DNA of 64,000 nt from an uncultured Methylobacillus sp. (GCA_903824575.1 CAIJXJ010000256.1:1-64000), one strand, 5' to 3'. Shown: positions 1 to 7,027, numbered from the stretch's first letter. Notes: generated from the letters alone by a model not told the origin. Translations and numbers: made by a program.

Positions 1-10
1 CAAAAGAAAA

Positions 11-134
11 ACAAAAGGACACCCACTTTGTAAAATCAAAACAAAAGCAAAACAAAAGGACACCCACTTTGTTTCGCACTTTGTTTCGGAGGATAAGCAA
101 GATGGGAAACAAAAACAAAAGGACACCCATTTTG
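11..134 (+). repeat. Three copies of ACAAAAGGACACCCACTTTG repeat
   Basis: Near-identical 20-bp copies lie at 11-30, 52-71 and 115-134 (the last has CATTTTG). The unit is an imperfect palindrome (ACAAA at one end, TTTGT at the other). Copy two is followed by TTTCGCACTTTGTTTCGGAGG, which recurs with a 2-bp insertion after the copy at 1105. Copy three is followed by GTTACAAAATTC, which recurs after the copy at 2063. All copies have the same orientation as the IS200-like transposase at 2154, so I infer a REP family mobilised by that transposase. Confidence 0.8.
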
Positions 135-193
135 GTTACAAAATTCACCTGCAGGACACGGAAATGGCAAGATCCGATTGATTGAGCGTGTTG

Positions 194-229
194 TTGACTG
201 AAGGCAAAAAATGTTGGCATAATATGCCA
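194..229 (+). promoter_or_regulatory. Promoter and palindromic operator of parDE
   Basis: A -35-like TTGACT (194-199) and -10-like CATAAT (218-223) are 18 bp apart. The -10 lies inside a perfect palindrome TGGCATAATATGCCA (215-229; 7-bp arms around one central base). It sits 25 bp before the antitoxin start. This is the arrangement expected for autorepression by a ribbon-helix-helix ParD antitoxin. Operator function is inferred from position and symmetry. Confidence 0.6.
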
Positions 230-253
230 TACGTACTGATCCTGGAGTTTGCT

Positions 254-538
254 ATGCCCACTCGTAATGTTGTGTTGACTATCCACCAAGCTTCATTTGT
301 TGAGCAGTTGGTTGGTTCGGGACGCTACCAGAACGCCAGTGAAGTTATGCGTGAAGGCTTACGGCTTATGGAGCAGCGCGAAAATGAAGAGGCCGCTCGA
401 TTGCAAGTATTGCGCGAGGCTGTTGCTGTCGGTATGGCCGACATCGAGGCGGGGCGGTATACCGAATTCAGCGATGCTGCGTCGCTGCGCTCGCACATCA
501 CGGCGATCAGCAAGCGTGTGCTGGCGAAACACGGATGA
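254..538 (+). CDS. parD: ParD-family antitoxin (type II TA)
   Basis: A 94-residue protein with the ParD/CopG-type N-terminus: a short beta-strand segment (TRNVVLTI), then a helix with SGRYQNASEVMREGLRLME, the usual ribbon-helix-helix DNA-binding fold. The C-terminal half is acidic and helical and would wrap the toxin. The reading frame is open further upstream, but the start at 254 is chosen because GGAG lies six bases before it and because family homology begins there. Its stop overlaps the ATG of the following toxin (ATGA), indicating translational coupling. It probably binds the palindrome at 215-229 and represses the operon. Confidence 0.85.
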   Translation: MPTRNVVLTIHQASFVEQLVGSGRYQNASEVMREGLRLMEQRENEEAARLQVLREAVAVGMADIEAGRYTEFSDAASLRSHITAISKRVLAKHG

Positions 539-867
539 GTGGCTGGACGGTACGCCTGGCCGATCGAGCCGCTCAAGATGTCGAAGATATCCTTGATTGG
601 ACGCTTGAGCAGTTTGGACCGTTGCAACTGGTGTCTTACACTGACGTCATCAATGATGCGCTAGAAGCCTTGACCGAAGGGTCGCAGCTGATCGACGTGC
701 GCAGGCGCCCTGAGTTAGGTGATGACGTGGCCACACTGCATGTGGCGCGACATGGGGGAAAGGGTAGGCACCAACTGGTGTTTCGTGTCGACGAAACGGC
801 CTGCTTGATCGAAATATTGCGCATCCTGCACGACAGCATGGATTTGGCGCGACATCTGGATGCTTGA
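535..867 (+). CDS. parE: ParE/RelE-superfamily toxin
   Basis: A 110-residue protein of the ParE family. Visible family features are the N-terminal strand (WTVRLADRAAQDVEDILDWT), the basic central stretch (LIDVRRRPELGDDVATLHVARHG) and the C-terminal LIEILRILHDSMDLARHL, which matches the RILH.RMD..RHL ending of ParE proteins. ParE toxins classically inhibit DNA gyrase; this is family knowledge and not proven here. The start codon overlaps the parD stop by four bases. The gene looks intact, and with its antitoxin forms the only complete parDE module seen in the window. Confidence 0.85.
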   Translation: MSGWTVRLADRAAQDVEDILDWTLEQFGPLQLVSYTDVINDALEALTEGSQLIDVRRRPELGDDVATLHVARHGGKGRHQLVFRVDETACLIEILRILHDSMDLARHLDA

Positions 868-1069
868 TGAGCGGTGTATCTCTCCAATGGACGACACCCT
901 CTCGAACGAAGCCAAAGCCCAACTGGTCAGCCTGCAGTTTGTAGATGCCGAACTCCAACAGCTGAATGCCTCGATGGCCGTACTGCAGACCGCCCGAATG
1001 TCTTACAGCAAGGCGCTGAATGAAGCCTTGCCGGTGCTACCTGAAGGGGAGACGATCAAGTTTAATTGA
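860..1069 (+). CDS. Small hypothetical protein, possibly truncated DUF6447-like
   Basis: An open frame of 69 codons overlaps the end of parE by eight bases; an internal ATG at 887 is an alternative start. The protein is Gln/Leu/Ala-rich and probably a helical hairpin (EAKAQLVSLQFVDAELQQLN, then MAVLQTARMSYSKAL). This pattern resembles the C-terminal part of a small family (DUF6447-type) whose members usually have an extra IDGKEY-like N-terminal strand, absent here. So it may be a truncated copy. No function can be assigned. The ACAAAAGGACA repeat and a recombinase-gene tail follow immediately. Confidence 0.45.
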   Translation: MLDERCISPMDDTLSNEAKAQLVSLQFVDAELQQLNASMAVLQTARMSYSKALNEALPVLPEGETIKFN

Positions 1070-1104
1070 GGGGGCGGTAGGACTTGCTCAAAAACAAAAC
1101 AAAA

Positions 1105-1147
1105 ACAAAAGGACACCCACTTTGTTTCGCCCACTTTGTTTCGGAGG
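1105..1147 (+). repeat. ACAAAAGGACACCCACTTTG repeat, fourth copy
   Basis: The 20-bp unit at 1105-1124 continues into TTTCGCCCACTTTGTTTCGGAGG, nearly the same extension as after the copy at 52-71. The repeat ends exactly where a copy of a recombinase-gene tail begins (1149), so the two elements form one junction. Confidence 0.8.
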
Positions 1148-1148
1148 G

Positions 1149-1256
1149 TACCAATCAAATGTCGAGAGTGTCTGGCATGTTGCAGCTTGGTACAGCAATG
1201 ACAGCTGTAGCCTAATTGGTCGGAGGGGACGTCACTGCAATGGTGGCGTCTTCCTT
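1149..1256 (+). pseudogene. Duplicated 3' tail of tyrosine recombinase gene
   Basis: These 108 bases align without gaps to 5079-5186, with about eight mismatches counted by eye. The copy covers the last 22 sense codons and stop of the recombinase remnant at 4600-5145, followed by the same AATTGGTCGGAGGGGACGTC downstream sequence and hairpin. It has no catalytic residues and cannot be functional. It marks either a second, almost fully deleted copy of the same integrated element, or a duplicated attachment-end segment. Confidence 0.8.
1228..1250 (+). terminator. Hairpin downstream of recombinase tail
   Basis: GACGTCAC and GTGGCGTC pair as an 8-bp stem (one G-T pair) around a 7-base loop, followed by TTCCTTT. 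It is identical to the hairpin at 5158-5180. It is a plausible but T-poor rho-independent terminator of the ancestral recombinase gene. Confidence 0.5.
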
Positions 1257-1316
1257 TGAATCCAGTCTGTCAGGTATTTTTTTCCAGAAAGGTTTCATAT
1301 ATGTTACTATTAAACA

Positions 1317-1655
1317 GTGGTCTATCAAGTTAAAGAGTTATTACTTCCCGATGGAAGCAGCCCTTATGCGGAGTGGTTTGCCTCGCTTGATGTTTTGGCA
1401 GCGGCTAAGGTCAGCGTGGCAGCAGCCCGTATGGAGCAAGGCAATTTCTCTAATGTCGAATGGTTTCGTGGTATTGGTGAGTACAAGATTGATTGGGGTC
1501 CGGGCTACCGTATTTATTTGGCTAAGGACGGGCTGAGGATCATCGTCCTCTTGGGCGGTGGTAGCAAGAAACGGCAGCAAAATGACATCGATCAAGCGAT
1601 TGATATGTGGGAAGACTACAAGCGACGTAAGTCTCAAATGCAGAAAGGAAAGTAA
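1317..1655 (+). CDS. HigB-like / phage Gp49-like toxin, RelE superfamily
   Basis: A 112-residue protein of the family usually called addiction module killer protein. Typical features are an N-terminal strand, [10 protein letters not shown], a helical segment, then [47 protein letters not shown] and a basic C-terminal helix. RelE-superfamily members with this layout are ribosome-dependent mRNA interferases. A TAA lies two codons before the GTG at 1317, so that GTG is the earliest possible start; no strong ribosome-binding site is visible. The toxin gene precedes the antitoxin gene, as in HigBA modules, with only three bases between them. Confidence 0.82.
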   Translation: MVYQVKELLLPDGSSPYAEWFASLDVLAAAKVSVAAARMEQGNFSNVEWFRGIGEYKIDWGPGYRIYLAKDGLRIIVLLGGGSKKRQQNDIDQAIDMWEDYKRRKSQMQKGK

Positions 1656-1658
1656 ACC

Positions 1659-1979
1659 ATGGCACTGACCCGTGATTTCAAAGTAACCGTGGCTACCCGA
1701 GTGCAAAGTGATCCAGTATTTGCTCAGGCGCTACTCGATGAGGCTGTAGAGTTATTCATCAATGGTGAGCCAGATACCGCCAAGCTGATTCTACGTGATT
1801 TGGTTAATGCAACAGTTGGGTTCGAGTCCCTGGCGGAGGAAATCCACAAACCTGCTAAAAGCCTGCACCGGATGCTATCTGCGTCAGGTAATCCAACGAT
1901 GAGCAACGTATCAGCTATTTTTGCAGCCATCAAACGTGCTCTCAATGTCGAAATTCGAACGCACGCTGTCGTGGCTTGA
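1659..1979 (+). CDS. HigA-like helix-turn-helix antitoxin
   Basis: A 106-residue protein of the addiction-module antidote type. It starts ALTRDFKVTVATRVQSDPVFAQALLDEA and carries a C-terminal helix-turn-helix (SLAEEIHKPAKSLHRMLSASGNPTMSNVSAIFAAIKRAL) resembling phage repressors. The start at 1659 has a good ribosome-binding site (AGAAAGGAAAG). It lies three bases after the toxin stop and is presumably co-transcribed. It would neutralise the toxin encoded at 1317 and repress the operon. The module appears complete. Confidence 0.82.
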   Translation: MALTRDFKVTVATRVQSDPVFAQALLDEAVELFINGEPDTAKLILRDLVNATVGFESLAEEIHKPAKSLHRMLSASGNPTMSNVSAIFAAIKRALNVEIRTHAVVA

Positions 1980-2062
1980 GTGTAATTATCAATATGGCTA
2001 GCTTCTGTCGTCGAAGCTAGTCTATCCTTTTTACCATGACAAAAAGAAAACAAAAAAAGAAA

Positions 2063-2082
2063 ACAAAAAGACACCCACTTTG
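2063..2082 (+). repeat. ACAAAAAGACACCCACTTTG repeat just before the transposase
   Basis: The fifth copy of the CACCC subtype, followed by GGTTACAAAATTCCCC, the same extension as after the copy at 115-134. It lies 70 bp before the start of the IS200-like transposase gene. Confidence 0.75.
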
Positions 2083-2153
2083 GTTACAAAATTCCCCGGT
2101 TGATCTATGATATAACCTGAAAGTCATTAAATTAGCTTTGAGGTACTCCAATC

Positions 2154-3206
2154 ATGACACAACCCCGATCTTCCTTGGTCAGCCTCGACGACACCTCTTG
2201 GTATCACTGCGTTTCCCGTTGCGTGCGTCGCGCTTTCTTATGCGGCAACGATAACCTCACCGGCAAAAACTTCGAACACCGACGTGGCTGGATTGCGGTT
2301 CGCATCAAGGAACTAGCGCATATTTTCGCCATCGATGTCGCCGCCTATGCGGTCATGAGCAATCACTTCCATATTGTTACACATACTGACCGGGAGCGTG
2401 CCCTTCGCTGGAACACCGAGGAAGTGCTCATGCGCTGGACACAACTATTTACCGGACCGTTGTTGGTCACCCGCTATCTCTCTCCAGTCCGTACGCAAAT
2501 GTGCTTGGCTGAAATCTCTAAGGTGGAAGAAATTGCCGCAACCTATCGGGCCAGGCTGCATGACCTGTCTTGGTTTATGCGCGCATTGAATGAGCCGCTG
2601 GCTCGAATGGCCAACGCTGAAGACCACTGTACCGGCCATTTCTGGGAAGGTCGTTTCAAAAGCCAGGCACTGCTTGATGAACAGGCTCTGCTGACCGCTA
2701 TGGCATATGTTGACTTGAACCCGGTTAGGGCTGGCGTGGCAGCAACACCGGAAACTTCGGATTACACTTCAATTCAGGATCGGCTTGGATCCATGCCGAA
2801 ATCTTGCATACCTACAGTCCAGGCTGCAACCAAAGCGCCTCTGCAACAAGCCCCCCTCATGCCCTTCGATGCCAGCGGGCAAACTCCGTGGGCCATCCCA
2901 TTTGCCTTTGAAGACTATGCAGAACTAGTGGACTGGACTGGTCGTGCCTTCAACCCGCAAAAGAGAGGTTTCATCGCAGCCCACCAGCCCAAAATTCTTG
3001 AGCGCCTCGGTGTTGACGGGGAGGCCTTCATCAATTCTTCCAGCCGATTCCTGAGGGAATTCGGCAGCGCCGTGGGTTCTCCTGTTGCGCTCACAAATCA
3101 CTGCATTCGTCATCAGCTGAAATATCTTCGCGGCATGCACGCCGCAAGGCAGATGTTTCATAGGCAAGAGCTAAAACTAGTAGCGTGGGATAAAGGCAGA
3201 GCGTAA
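2154..3206 (+). CDS. REP-associated IS200-like (Y1) transposase
   Basis: A 350-residue protein of the REP-associated tyrosine transposase (RAYT) group. The N-terminus (WYHCVSRCVRRAFLCG) is characteristic. The metal-binding HxH motif is in VMSNHFHIV (His71, His73), and Tyr185 in AYVDLNPVRAG is the candidate nucleophile. The C-terminal ~120 residues are an extension typical of long proteobacterial members. GAGG lies upstream of the ATG. RAYTs are single-copy housekeeping transposases thought to move short palindromic repeats. Here such repeats flank the gene on both sides, one beginning right after the stop codon. The gene appears intact, so recent activity is possible. Confidence 0.88.
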   Translation: MTQPRSSLVSLDDTSWYHCVSRCVRRAFLCGNDNLTGKNFEHRRGWIAVRIKELAHIFAIDVAAYAVMSNHFHIVTHTDRERALRWNTEEVLMRWTQLFTGPLLVTRYLSPVRTQMCLAEISKVEEIAATYRARLHDLSWFMRALNEPLARMANAEDHCTGHFWEGRFKSQALLDEQALLTAMAYVDLNPVRAGVAATPETSDYTSIQDRLGSMPKSCIPTVQAATKAPLQQAPLMPFDASGQTPWAIPFAFEDYAELVDWTGRAFNPQKRGFIAAHQPKILERLGVDGEAFINSSSRFLREFGSAVGSPVALTNHCIRHQLKYLRGMHAARQMFHRQELKLVAWDKGRA

Positions 3207-3520
3207 ACAAAAGGACAGTTACGTTGTTAATCAAGATCGATGTCAAGGAATTTGACATTACGCACTCGCTCAACTTGCCGCAATCTCAAGCTGGCGTGGT
3301 AAAAAAACAAAAGGACAGGCATCTTGCCAATGTAAAAATGATCGGGAGCATTGCATAAAACCGCCATTCAATTGCAAGACTGCAATTCACGCCAAGCAAA
3401 CGCCAACAAACAAACAAAAGGACAGTCACAACCTCACCTAAAAAAAAAGGATAGGCATCTTGCCGGCATCTTGCCAATGCCATGGGCAAAAGTATAAAAA
3501 ACAAAAGGACAGTCACTTTG
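3207..3520 (+). repeat. Cluster of ACAAAAGGACAG-subtype repeats downstream of transposase
   Basis: Five copies follow the transposase: 3207-3226 (GGACAGTTACGTTG), 3307-3328 (GGACAGGCATCTTGCC), 3414-3433 (GGACAGTCACAACC), a degenerate one at 3441-3475 (GGATAGGCATCTTGCC, with GGCATCTTGCC repeated) and 3501-3520 (GGACAGTCACTTTG). All are in the same orientation. The subtype (ACAG) differs from the ACACCC subtype found upstream of the gene. No gene is visible between 3207 and 3586. Confidence 0.8.
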
Positions 3521-3586
3521 TTTTTTGCTTTGTTTGTTGATCTTAATTGATTTTTTGAAATGAGGCGGGTAGCATAACCCTTAATT

Positions 3587-3961
3587 ATGTATGTCTTTCA
3601 AGACAAGTCATTTTTAAAATCATTAGCAATATTCTTGCTAGTAATTACCATGCTTGTCCGGATTGTCGGTATGCATTTATTCGTGGATGCTGGGGTTGAA
3701 CAGATAGAAATTCAATTTGGAACTTGCCTTCCCATAGATTCAAGCTGTGAAGTTTCTCGTGAAGGTAAAGTTCAGTTCAATGGCGACGTAAGTAGCACTT
3801 TTAATCTCTACTACCATCTACTTGGATCGACTCATCACAATCCGTCGGTTATATTGTTAGCCGACTTTCTAGGGCTAACTTTCAATGCCAATGTAATAAA
3901 TTTCCCTGCCTGGCTTTTTATAGATCGGATTTTTCACCCCCCTATACAGTTTAATCCATAA
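3587..3961 (+). CDS. Small AT-rich membrane protein, unknown
   Basis: A 124-residue protein. Residues about 10-30 (SLAIFLLVITMLVRIVGMHLF) form one clear hydrophobic segment, compatible with a signal anchor. A middle portion with two cysteines (GTCLPIDSSCEV) would lie outside the cytoplasm, and a second, weaker hydrophobic region follows near the C-terminus. I do not recognise the family. Base composition is clearly more AT-rich than the core genes. It sits between the RAYT repeat cluster and a transglutaminase-like gene of similar composition, 73 bp away, with which it may form a unit. No strong ribosome-binding site precedes the start. Confidence 0.5.
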   Translation: MYVFQDKSFLKSLAIFLLVITMLVRIVGMHLFVDAGVEQIEIQFGTCLPIDSSCEVSREGKVQFNGDVSSTFNLYYHLLGSTHHNPSVILLADFLGLTFNANVINFPAWLFIDRIFHPPIQFNP

Positions 3962-4034
3962 AAATTAACCAAATTAATGTGCAAGGAGATAACTGTTTAC
4001 GTCTCCTTCACTATGGGTATTTGTGGGAGGGGAA

Positions 4035-4565
4035 ATGAAAAAATTAACTGATGACGATATAGCTCTGTTAAATGAGCTGGGAGAACTGTTCTATGAAGTT
4101 GTCCCGGAACAATATCAAACTTTTTGTGCAACAACTTCTAGTATCGCAGTTCACGTCCTTCAGTACTTTGCAATTAAGGCTAGGTTGTTGCCCTGTCAAG
4201 TTTGGTATACGACGCCAGATCAAAACTATGTGGTAGGTTTTGTTGGGCGACCCCAAGCACTAAACAAGTGGGATGGGCATGTTGTATGCGAATGTGGAGA
4301 TTTTTTCATCGACACAGCTTTGCGGAATTTTCATCGTGACTTTGGTCTTAACGTTCCTCGTGTAGTCATTAATAATAAATTTAATATGACTGCACAACCA
4401 ATCAGCCGAGTGAATTTAAGCGAGACCCATCGAATATGGTGGCATAGACCACCAGAAAATTCTGACTTAACAATACCTGAAACACCACCGGAGTTCATTT
4501 CACAATACGCGACTCAATTGATCATGCGATTGGAGCAGAAACAAAATATGGCTGTTGCGATGTGA
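4035..4565 (+). CDS. Papain-fold/transglutaminase-like protein, putative
   Basis: A 176-residue protein starting at the ATG preceded by GGGAGGGG. A possible catalytic triad has the order of transglutaminase-fold enzymes: Cys in FCATTSSIAVHVLQYFA at the head of a helix, His in WDGHVVCECG on a strand, and Asp in FFIDTALRNF on the next strand. The same C...H...D pattern occurs in bacterial transglutaminase-like cysteine proteinases, arylamine N-acetyltransferases and lasso-peptide proteases. The assignment rests on pattern only. The gene is AT-rich relative to the core and lies between mobile remnants, suggesting recent acquisition. Substrate and partner are unknown. Confidence 0.55.
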   Translation: MKKLTDDDIALLNELGELFYEVVPEQYQTFCATTSSIAVHVLQYFAIKARLLPCQVWYTTPDQNYVVGFVGRPQALNKWDGHVVCECGDFFIDTALRNFHRDFGLNVPRVVINNKFNMTAQPISRVNLSETHRIWWHRPPENSDLTIPETPPEFISQYATQLIMRLEQKQNMAVAM

Positions 4566-4599
4566 TTGGATGTTTGGAAGTCTGTCCTAACCAGACAGC

Positions 4600-5145
4600 T
4601 TCCATCATTACATTGGGATCAGCCAGAGCGTTAACCCAATGCTGAAATTCATTGTGCCTATGCTTATCCTGACTGGTGCTCGCAAGAGGGCGGTGTTGGA
4701 CGCAAAGTGGGAGGACTTCGATTTGACTCGGCAGCAGTGGCGTATTCCTAGCACCAAGTCCGGCAAGCCACGCCATGTCCCATTGTCAGATGGTGTCCTG
4801 CAGTTACTTGCTGCTGTGCCACATGATGCTGAATGCCTATGGGTGTTTGCCAGCCCTAGCGCACGCAAGCCCTATCGGTCTTTCTACTCATCTTGGGACA
4901 CGGCGCGGAAGCAGTGTGGTTTGGCTGATGTTCGCATACACGACTTACGACACAGCTTCGTTTCGTTTCTGGTGAATGCTGGCCGTAGCTTGTATGAGGT
5001 GCAGAAGTTGCTCGGTCACACACAAGTCAACACGACTCAGCGCTATGCTCACTTGAGCCAGGACACATTACTCAATGCTACCAATCAAATGTCGAGAGTG
5101 TCCGGCCTGTTGCAGATTGGTACGGCAGTGACAGCAATAGCTTAA
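4600..5145 (+). pseudogene. C-terminal remnant of tyrosine recombinase/integrase
   Basis: The catalytic domain of a phage-type integrase is present: the first Arg in LTGARKRAVLDAKWEDFDL, HDLRHSFVSFLVNAG (HxxR), LLGHTQVNTTQRYAH (His and nucleophile Tyr). An ATG at 4639 opens the frame, but recognisable homology already begins near 4600 after a stop at 4588. The N-terminal arm-binding and core-binding domains, normally 150-200 residues, are missing. The protein therefore could not bind its attachment sites and is probably inactive. Its last 67 bases and the following hairpin are duplicated at 1149-1256. Confidence 0.85.
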
Positions 5146-5157
5146 TTGGTCGGAGGG

Positions 5158-5180
5158 GACGTCACTGCAATGGTGGCGTC
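5158..5180 (+). terminator. Hairpin after recombinase remnant
   Basis: An 8-bp stem GACGTCAC/GTGGCGTC with loop TGCAATG follows the recombinase stop by 12 bases and is followed by TTCCTT. The same hairpin sits at 1228-1250. Confidence 0.5.
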
Positions 5181-5305
5181 TTCCTTCGGTTCTTTTTTAA
5201 AACAGCATTCCCTGAAATGCTGAAGCCTTACTGCACTGAGTGTAGCAACTTGGCACCCGGTAGCAAGCTGGTTTTTGTGTCAAAAGTCATGGCAAAAACA
5301 AAAAA

Positions 5306-5325
5306 ACAAAAGGACAGTCACTTTG
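5306..5325 (+). repeat. ACAAAAGGACAGTCACTTTG repeat, last copy
   Basis: This is identical to the unit at 3501-3520 and is the rightmost copy found in the window. It marks the right edge of the repeat-rich zone. Confidence 0.8.
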
Positions 5326-5393
5326 TTTGGGTCTGTTTGCTGCTGCTTTGTTTGCTGCAATTTTAAGGGCATGCCCTTATTGCGGCGGGCGAG

Positions 5394-5435
5394 GTACAAG
5401 GTACAAGGTACAAGGTACAAGGTACAAGGTACAAG
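5394..5435 (+). repeat. Six tandem GTACAAG heptamers
   Basis: GTACAAG is repeated six times without error, ending 20 bp before the start codon of the papain-family gene and 7 bp before its AAGGAGA ribosome-binding site. Slipped-strand change in copy number would alter leader spacing in 7-bp steps. Confidence 0.9.
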
Positions 5436-5455
5436 GGTCGGGCAAGGAGAAGAAT

Positions 5456-6351
5456 ATGTGTGCATTAGTCAGACTTTCATCCATCAACGCCATCGTCGGC
5501 ACCGGCTGGTTGCCGCCGATGCCGGATTTGCGCGATTACTCGGCGCAGCACCCAAAGCTTACAGGGATAAGCAATAAGCTTGGAATCGATACTACCGTTG
5601 CGCTACCGGCCCTGATGGATTTGCGTCAGTGGTGTTCGCCGGTCGAGAATCAGGGCGTGCTGGGATCCTGTTCGGCCCACGCCGGCATGGGCATCGTCGA
5701 ATATTTTGAGCGTCGAGCTTGGGGCAATCATATCGATGGTTCGCGTCTTTTTTTGTACAAGACCACGCGTGAATTGATGGGGATAAACGGCGACAGTGGA
5801 GCATTTCTGCGTAACGTGATAGGAGCGCTGGCGATGTGCGGCGTGCCGGCGGAAAAGTATTGGCCTTATACCGACCAGTCGCCTGATTTTGACAGGCAAC
5901 CGTCTGCCTTCGTCTATGCAGTTGCCGACAACTTCGAAGCGGTCAAATATTTCTGCCATGATCCGGGCCAGAAGGTTCCACCAGTTGAGGTGATCGCCAG
6001 CGTGAAAACTTATCTTGCTGCGGGTATTCCTTCGATGTTCGGATTCTGGGGATTTGCCTCCTTCGAGAGCGTCGATGTCAAAGGCGGCATCCGTACCCTG
6101 GCCCTGACGAACAGGCGCAGTGGGGGCATGCCATTGTCGCGGTAGGTTATGACGATAACATCAAGGTCAGGAATACCCGAAGCAACCAGGAAACGACTGG
6201 CGCATTCCTGATCAGGAATTCCTGGGGCACGTCCTGGGGCGATGCCGGTTATGGCTGGTTGCCTTACGATTATGTGCAGAATCGTCTTGCCTTCGATTTC
6301 TGGTCGCTGATTTCGATGGAATGGGTGGATAGCAACCAGTTCGGCATGTAG
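5456..6351 (+). pseudogene. Papain-family (C1) cysteine peptidase, frameshifted
   Basis: Begins at an ATG with ribosome-binding site AAGGAGA. The catalytic Cys is in VENQGVLGSCSAHAG (residue 72), preceded by the oxyanion Gln. Near 6091 one base is missing: the frame reads into RTLALTNRR and stops at 6145, whereas the alternative frame from 6091 continues PYPGPDEQAQWGHAIVAVGYDD (catalytic His, codon 6127-6129). It then gives LIRNSWGTSWGDAGYGWLP (Asn, codon 6217-6219) and ends at TAG 6349-6351. So all three catalytic residues exist but are split over two frames. No signal peptide is evident. Either the gene is recently inactivated or there is a sequencing error. Confidence 0.85.
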
Positions 6352-6427
6352 GCTTTGAAACCAAAGTTGGCCGACAGGCCGCACGGAATCTCTTTCTCAC
6401 TAACCTTGCATAACAAACAAGGAAAAC

Positions 6428-6592
6428 GAGTTATTGGATAATGCTTATCCGGTAGAAAAGTCTTACAACAAGCCTTTTGATCATCAGCAGCGCTATGAAA
6501 ATGACGAAGGCAGGCAGTACAAATATGAATCGGCTGAAAAGTTACTCACTGATTTCTGGTTGTCTGTCGATAAAAAATTAATGGAGCTCTAA
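6428..6592 (+). pseudogene. 5'-truncated TumE/DUF6516-like toxin
   Basis: About 54 codons in frame ending at TAA 6590-6592 encode ELLDNAYPVEKSYNKPFDHQ, then a Tyr-rich strand and SAEKLLTDFWLSVDKKL. This matches the C-terminal half of DUF6516 (TumE-type) toxins, which have a DNAH-like strand, a DH.H motif and a final A..LL.DFW..V helix. There is no start codon, and a stop lies at 6401-6403. It is followed after three bases by an intact HVO_A0114-family antitoxin gene, the usual partner. The toxin is therefore a remnant. Confidence 0.65.
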
Positions 6593-6595
6593 ATT

Positions 6596-6970
6596 ATGAA
6601 GCGCGTTAAAGTTGGGATCGCCTCATACGAGGAGATCAAGACGAGAACCATGGCAATTGCTCGGGGAGAAGTTAAAGTTTCTCCAGACGACCCCAAGCTA
6701 TGGTTCCCTTCACTAAAGTCTTTTGCTAGCGTTTTTTCGGATGAGAACAAATCCTTGCTGAAAATTATTGCGGAAAAAGACCCTGAATCGATAGCGGAGC
6801 TTGAGAAATTGACTGGCCGTAAAGCCAGCAATCTTTCAAGGACCCTGAAATTAATGCAAGGTTATGGATTCGTTGCTCTTCATAAGGGTAAGAGTAAAGG
6901 TGGAAAGTCACCCATCAGACCGGAAACTTTGATTGATTCAGTGGATTTGACGGTGAGATTGGTGGCCTAG
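6596..6970 (+). CDS. TumA-like (HVO_A0114-family) winged-HTH antitoxin
   Basis: A 124-residue DNA-binding protein. The N-terminus (MKRVKVGIASYEEIKTRTMA) and the phrase DPKLWFPSLKSFASVFSDENKSLLKII are typical of this family. A MarR-like winged helix follows (SIAELEKLTGRKASNLSRTLKLMQGYGFVAL). It begins three bases after the truncated TumE-like toxin, so the pair derives from a type II TA operon in which only the antitoxin is complete. It may persist as an orphan regulator or as an anti-addiction module. Confidence 0.75.
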   Translation: MKRVKVGIASYEEIKTRTMAIARGEVKVSPDDPKLWFPSLKSFASVFSDENKSLLKIIAEKDPESIAELEKLTGRKASNLSRTLKLMQGYGFVALHKGKSKGGKSPIRPETLIDSVDLTVRLVA

Positions 6971-7027
6971 CCAATTTGCACCTATGGGTTCGCCTTCCGC
7001 TTGGGTAAGCGGTTACCAACTTTTTTT

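Noticed and set aside
11-134. Possible CRISPR array at the left end
   Set aside because: Copies are short (about 20 bp), irregularly spaced, partly degenerate, spread over 5.3 kb and linked to a RAYT gene; there are no cas genes and no uniform spacers.
5327-5455. N-terminal extension of the papain-like protein through the GTACAAG array
   Set aside because: The extension would consist of repeat-encoded residues; the ATG at 5456 has a proper AAGGAGA site and family homology begins soon after.
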